A stretch of DNA of 13,181 bases from Temnopleurus reevesii (taxonomy: Eukaryota > Echinodermata > Echinoidea > Temnopleuroida > Temnopleuridae), in assembly GCA_036244855.1 (NCBI GenBank), contig BQKZ01006196.1:19272-32452 (forward strand), written 5' to 3'. A program made the position numbers and the translations under genes. Under the pieces are notes generated by a model, which saw only the letters and a program-made list of their open reading frames with translations, was not told the DNA's origin and did no database searches. This document shows, one piece after another, positions 9,412 to 13,181 of the stretch. The first letter of the stretch is position 1; every line of letters begins with the position of its first letter.

Positions 9412-9666
9412 TCATTTCTCCAGCAAGTTCTTCAGGTCATCAACACTGATCACAGGCAGCTGACATTGATAGTTCTCACAGACGTAAGCCGTAGCCTTCC
9501 CATCAACCCTCTGGAGGGTCTTGAGGATGTCAAGATGCGACGAGAGAAAGCCTGTCGTCTTGGTATCATCAGCAAGGATGAGGACCTTGTTTGGAAGGTA
9601 GTGAGAGTGAACGCATTGTAGGAGTTGTCTTGTGTCCTCCCCCTGACGGTCTCCACAGATGATGAT
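9412..9666 (-). CDS. SPATA20: SPATA20 terminal exon
   Basis: The acceptor is CAATTGCAG. The exon encodes IIICGDRQGEDTRQ, NKVLILADD and ATAYVCENYQCQLPV, and ends ...LKNLLEK with TGA at 9412-9414. The C-terminus ends at the same place as in known family members. Confidence 0.94.
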   Translation of the reverse strand: MIICGDRQGEDTRQLLQCVHSHYLPNKVLILADDTKTTGFLSSHLDILKTLQRVDGKATAYVCENYQCQLPVISVDDLKNLLEK

Positions 9667-12600
9667 CTGCAATTGAGGTGGATTGGAAGAATTCAATTGG
9701 ACAATTTATAAATTATTCACCCTATTTTTGCTTATTTCTTTTGGAAATAGTGAATTTCAGTTAGAGTGCAAGAAAATTTGACAGTACTACATCTATTTAT
9801 ATGAACAAGAAATGTCACCCAATGGATATTGTTATGACTTGTCTCATGTGACAATGTTTCATTGAAGTGTTTGGTGATTGACATTTCAGTGTATACAGGC
9901 TCCCATCAAATCCTTACAAAAAACCCTTAAAATTACAACTTTGTAATTCATTTTAACTTCTTGGATTTTGCACATCAATGTCATAATAAGCAAAGCTGTC
10001 ATCAATGGAAAATTTGGCGATATCGTGGTTTAAGTCCCTCCCCGTTGAGAGTGCACGCATTTCTTTACCCACAAGTCTATGGAGGTGGATTGAGGCTCCC
10101 ACTGCGTGCAATGAATAAAGCAATACTGTGCAGAGTGAATCAGGGGACCCTAAAGTACAATCGAGTCGAAAATTTGATGCAAAACGCTCCACATATGATC
10201 TGGACAGATTGCAGTCAGCCGTTTGACCACAACTTTTCCTTCTGTCACTTGAACAAGAAAAAAATTCGAAATCTGTGTCCTTACCTGCTTGGCTGTGCTC
10301 TCACTGAGGAGCAGTGCCGAGGCCATCTCAGGGAGAGCGATAGGGATCTTCTTGAGTCTCTCACCAAACACCGAGAAGAGTTTCCCTGCTTTCTCCTGAT
10401 AGTCAGGTCGGTTGAGGAAGTGAGAGAGCCGCAGGAGATTATGGCAAGCTACGGAGTTAGCACTGGGTTCTGCACCGTCTTGATCTGCAGGAGAGTATAT
10501 TTGATTCATTATTGATGATGAGGGGCTCTTGTATAGTGATGTTATACACCTCTGTTGAGTGTTCATAGCACTTCATTAAAATACGAAATTTACAGTTATT
10601 TTGTCATAAAAATCATCATCCCATCACAATCATTATCATCAACCTTAACACCAACACTACCACCACCACCACCACCACAATCACCATCATCATTCTCATC
10701 GCCACCGTCGTCATCATCACCATCATAACACTTAACACAATCCACCTCTCCCCCTCTTCCTCATCATTATTATCATCGTCATCATCATAATCATCATCAT
10801 CACCACCATCATCACCATAATCCTCATCATCATCCTCATCATCATTATCATCATCATCATCATCATCATCATCATATCATCAACGTCGTCATCATCACCA
10901 TCATCATCATCATCATCATCAACATCAACATCAACATCAACATCATCATCATCATTATCATCACCGACATCATCATCATCGTCATCATAACTCTTACCCT
11001 CTTTCAGTCTAAGGAGGATGGATGAGTCTTTATCTGTGGTAGAGAAGTACCCTCCATTATCCGTATCCCATAGCAACTCATCCAGCTTTTCTTGTAGTTG
11101 GCTGGCCCATTCTACCCACTGCTCATCATAATTAGCTTCATAAAGATCCAGCAGGCCTCTGATCAGGAAGCAGTAGTCATCCACAAAGCCTTCTATTGGG
11201 TTTGGACTGTTGGAAGTGAGAGCAAAATAAGGAAAACATTAGGTTGACAATGATAATAATATCATTGGCATTTATAATCATACAGACATGTGTACCACAG
11301 TGCTTTAGACATTATAAATATCTAGCATGCACTACCTGCCCCCCAAAAAGAAAGCTACATGCAGAATACCACTCTGGTGACTTCTGTAATTTCATTTTTC
11401 CAGATTTTTGTGCATAAACTGTCAGAATTAATACAATGATACCATATGTTAGTAACAACTATGCCAAAATACTATAAAAAGGCATGCTAATTTTCTAACA
11501 CTTATTTCTATATGAATGTAGCTGTGCTTTACAAGGCTACAAAATCTTGCATTCTGTATGATGACACAAAGACAAACCGATTTGTTTAAATGTTGAATAG
11601 CAAGAAAAACTGACTTACATTTGAGCGATGTCCCCATCTGCATTCCGATATGCACTTCTGAGCAAACAGCCTGTCGTTGGGTCATACAGGTGCTCTTTGA
11701 TAAACGATACCGCTTGTTCAGCTCTCTGTGTGAACTTCGGTTCCTGAAGAACCTGCCCTGCTCTAGCAAATCCTGATATCATCAAGCCTATGATATACAA
11801 CAAAAGACAAAATGATCAGTTCAGATAGGAATTTATGAAATTACCCACTACTTAGGTGTATAGGTTCGACTAAAAGAAAAATATTACTAAACTAAATTTT
11901 TGTTAAGCTTGAATGAACATTGCATATACGAATGTGACCATTTCTAAATTATATAGTTTCTGCTGTCACAGTGGCACATTTAGGTTTTGATGTCACAATG
12001 GCACATTTAACGAGGATAATGGTTCTAAACTGACAAGTGTGTCGCTCAACGTAAAGACCACAATAGCTTAGTAAATGTCAGAGTGTAGCAATGTTGATTT
12101 CCTTTTACATGTATAAATGGCAAGTAAACCGTAACATTTGGTGTGCTCCATCAGTTGACATTAATTAGTTTAAAATCAGGATTTATGATGAATCGGTAAG
12201 TATGAGATCATGCAATATGTCACTCTGATATTTACCATTCCACGCAGTGAGCATCTTATCATCAAGGTGAGGGCGAGGGCGCTCTAATCGGACATCATGA
12301 AGGATCTTCCTAGCTTGAGATAAAGCCGTCTGAACAGTTGATTCATCTAGTTTGAGCATAGACGCAGTAGATTCCAAACCACCTCGTGCAATCAGAACAT
12401 TCTGGTCTTTCAATTCTCCATGAGGATCCTGGTATCAATTGAGAGATAAAGATATAAGAAAATGAAGGGGATATATTTTGCCTCCTAGTTGGGTAATGTC
12501 TACAAATGTGGTATTGCCCTAATCTGAAACAAACTTGTTCAGCTCCACATTGCTGGGGTTCACAGTTTGTGTTTTTTGGAGAGGGAAGGTTAGAATAGTA

Positions 12601-13181
12601 GAAAGGGACTTTCTTTTACAACTGGACCAACTGTTGGTTGCAAAGTTTTGATGCAACTGCTCTGTGCAATGAGAGTTATTTGTTTTGTTCACATTTTCTT
12701 GATCTGTCACGCACATTGTGATTGAATCGTGTCACTTACATGCGTTCTCACTTCTCTCTCTCTTAATATGTTTACTAGGAATGATATTCAACCTGTTTAG
12801 AATCAACATTGCCTGCTGGTTTCACACACGATGATTTATATTTCACTCATAATGTCACTATTTTTGTGCCATCATGGATATCAAAATATCATTTGCAATG
12901 TAGCATCTATCTGCCGCCTTGCAGAGATAACTTTTCACTTCCTGCTTCTCTCTTGCACACTAAGGGGGTGTTGCTACAAAGTTGGCATAAATTGGAAATC
13001 AACAGCAAATCAGTAGAAATTGGAATGCACTTCTAACAAGCACACACAAAACAATGGCTTTTATTGGTGCATTCTGATCAGCTGCAACTTGCAAATCAAT
13101 TGCAATTTTCAAATGATAATATCTCTACCTGTTCAAAATCCACATTGCCAGCCGGTTTGACACCGTAATGCATGCAGAACA
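9412..13181 (-). CDS. SPATA20: SPATA20 (DUF255/YyaL family, thioredoxin-like), C-terminal half, partial
   Basis: Six minus-strand exons join in frame: 13129-13181 (cut by the window edge), 12236-12428, 11619-11787, 10998-11206, 10285-10484 and 9412-9666. They give about 359 residues; full-length family members are near 790, so this is the C-terminal 45%. Family hallmarks seen in order are FCMHYGV, NVL, RPRPHLDDKMLTAWNGLM, RGLLDLYEA, DQDGAEPSANS, ALPEM, ICGDRQGEDT, PNKVLILADD and ATAYVCEN. In the family, an N-terminal thioredoxin-like domain precedes an alpha/alpha-barrel resembling N-acylglucosamine 2-epimerases; only the barrel and tail lie here. The vertebrate protein is testis-enriched, and its biochemical activity is not settled. 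Intron phases 5' to 3' are 0, 1, 2, 1, 0. No frameshift or in-frame stop is seen, so the gene looks functional. Confidence 0.93.
9667..10284 (-). other. SPATA20 last intron
   Basis: The intron has consensus ends (donor GTAAGG, acceptor TTGCAG). A segment at about 10015-10165 is less AT-rich than the rest and has an open plus-strand frame, but no family resemblance or splice logic supports a gene. It could be an unrecognised repeat. Confidence 0.6.
10285..10484 (-). CDS. SPATA20: SPATA20 exon (DQDGAEPSANS)
   Basis: The acceptor is CTCTCCTGCAG and the donor AAGCAG|GTAAGG, with 200 bases. It begins by completing the Asp of DQDGAEPSANS, the best conserved motif of the C-terminal half. It then encodes HNLLRLSHFLNRPDY and IPIALPEM. 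Confidence 0.94.
10605..10990. repeat. Long imperfect (CAT/CAC)n trinucleotide repeat in a SPATA20 intron
   Basis: Nearly 390 bases are built from CAT, CAC, CAA and CGT-type triplets. They include a CAC-rich block near 10656-10680 and the purest CAT run near 10847-10875. On the transcribed strand it is (GAT/ATG)n and begins a few bases after the splice donor of exon 10998-11206. Confidence 0.95.
10998..11206 (-). CDS. SPATA20: SPATA20 exon (DDYCFLIRGLLDLYEA)
   Basis: The acceptor is CTTCCAACAG and the donor AGAGG|GTAAGA, with 209 bases. It encodes PNPIEGFVDDYCF, RGLLDLYEA, DELLWDTDNGGYF and LRLKE, all matching the family pattern. A long CAT/GAT repeat starts only a few bases beyond its donor. 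Confidence 0.93.
11619..11787 (-). CDS. SPATA20: SPATA20 exon (GLMISGFARAG)
   Basis: The acceptor is TATATCATAG and the donor AAAT|GTAAGT, with 169 bases. It completes the split Gly and encodes LMISGFARAG, a helical stretch with AEQAVSFIKEHLYD, and CLLRSAYRNADGDIAQ. It ends after two bases of an Ile codon. Confidence 0.92.
11964..12009. repeat. 27-base-period tandem duplication in a SPATA20 intron
   Basis: TGTCACAGTGGCACATTTA recurs 27 bases later with one change (G to A), separated by GGTTTTGA. It is a recent small tandem duplication. Confidence 0.85.
12236..12428 (-). CDS. SPATA20: SPATA20 exon carrying the RPRPHLDDKMLTAWNG motif
   Basis: The acceptor is TTGATACCAG and the donor AATG|GTAAAT, running from phase 0 to phase 1 with 193 bases. 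It encodes DPHGELKDQNVL, then a helical stretch, then the strongly conserved RPRPHLDDKMLTAWN segment. The Gly that follows is split across the intron. The His-Leu-Asp and Asn-Gly residues are conserved in this family and contribute to the barrel. Confidence 0.93.
12791..12840 (-). pseudogene. Decayed partial duplicate of the SPATA20 exon at 13129-13181
   Basis: The segment 12791-12827 matches 13127-13163 at about 30 of 37 bases, including the splice donor (CAG|GT). In the same frame it would encode CVKPAGNVDSKQ, compared with GVKPAGNVDFEQ in the real exon. An in-frame TGA at 12847-12849 (coding direction) lies just upstream and there is no convincing acceptor. It looks like a relic, though a weak AG at 12846-12847 could in principle permit splicing. 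Confidence 0.6.
13129..13181 (-). CDS. SPATA20: SPATA20 exon (partial at window edge)
   Basis: It encodes FCMHYGVKPAGNVDFEQ and ends in phase 0 at CAG|GTAGAG. This is the segment just before the conserved DPxGEL motif. The exon's 5' end lies outside the window. A degenerate copy of its 3' part lies in the following intron at 12791-12840. Confidence 0.88.

Noticed and set aside
9961..10515. Plus-strand 184-codon ORF
   Set aside because: Half of it is the complement of a certain SPATA20 exon and the rest is intron; no independent support.
10605..10990. Triplet repeat considered as a coding poly-Asp/poly-His region or CRISPR-like array
   Set aside because: It is flanked by clear splice donor and acceptor that restore the SPATA20 family sequence when removed; there are no unique spacers.
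12809..13036. Plus-strand ORFs of 75 and 61 codons
   Set aside because: They lie in a SPATA20 intron in AT-rich sequence and partly overlap the exon relic on the other strand; no support.

Overview
The window looks like ordinary nuclear DNA from a marine invertebrate animal, most likely an echinoderm or close relative. The support is spliced genes with GT-AG introns of a few hundred bases, AT-rich non-coding DNA, many trinucleotide microsatellites, a repeat tail of the kind common in marine invertebrate genomes, and an inverted-repeat element whose arms resemble abundant echinoderm repeats. The species is an inference, because no rRNA, mitochondrial or lineage-specific gene is present.

Layout: 1-2446 is non-coding and holds CRE-like sites and a candidate promoter with a 5' UTR exon. 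2447-7107 is a plus-strand gene reconstructed here as six coding exons (2447-2581, 3155-3517, 4117-4344, 4486-4527, 5069-5587, 6103-7107). It encodes about 763 residues and has a poly(A) signal at 7608. I do not recognise the protein: it is basic, with a predicted helical or coiled-coil stretch, an acidic segment and a basic C-terminus. 7614-9396 is the gap between two convergent genes and carries a roughly 594-bp MITE-like element flanked by TTAA. 9412-13181 is the 3' half of a minus-strand gene recognised as SPATA20 (DUF255/YyaL family). Six exons are visible, giving about 359 C-terminal residues; the N-terminal thioredoxin-like part lies beyond the right edge.

The two genes converge and nothing in the sequence shows that they work together. 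No prokaryotic system, CRISPR array, RNA gene or intact transposase was found. The most interesting structures are a decayed partial duplication of a SPATA20 exon with its splice donor (12791-12840), a very short SPATA20 3' end with a hairpin at the expected cleavage site, an intronic CAT/GAT repeat that stays open in frame from the upstream exon, two foldback or inverted-repeat elements, and an unidentified gene whose five coding introns are all phase 0.
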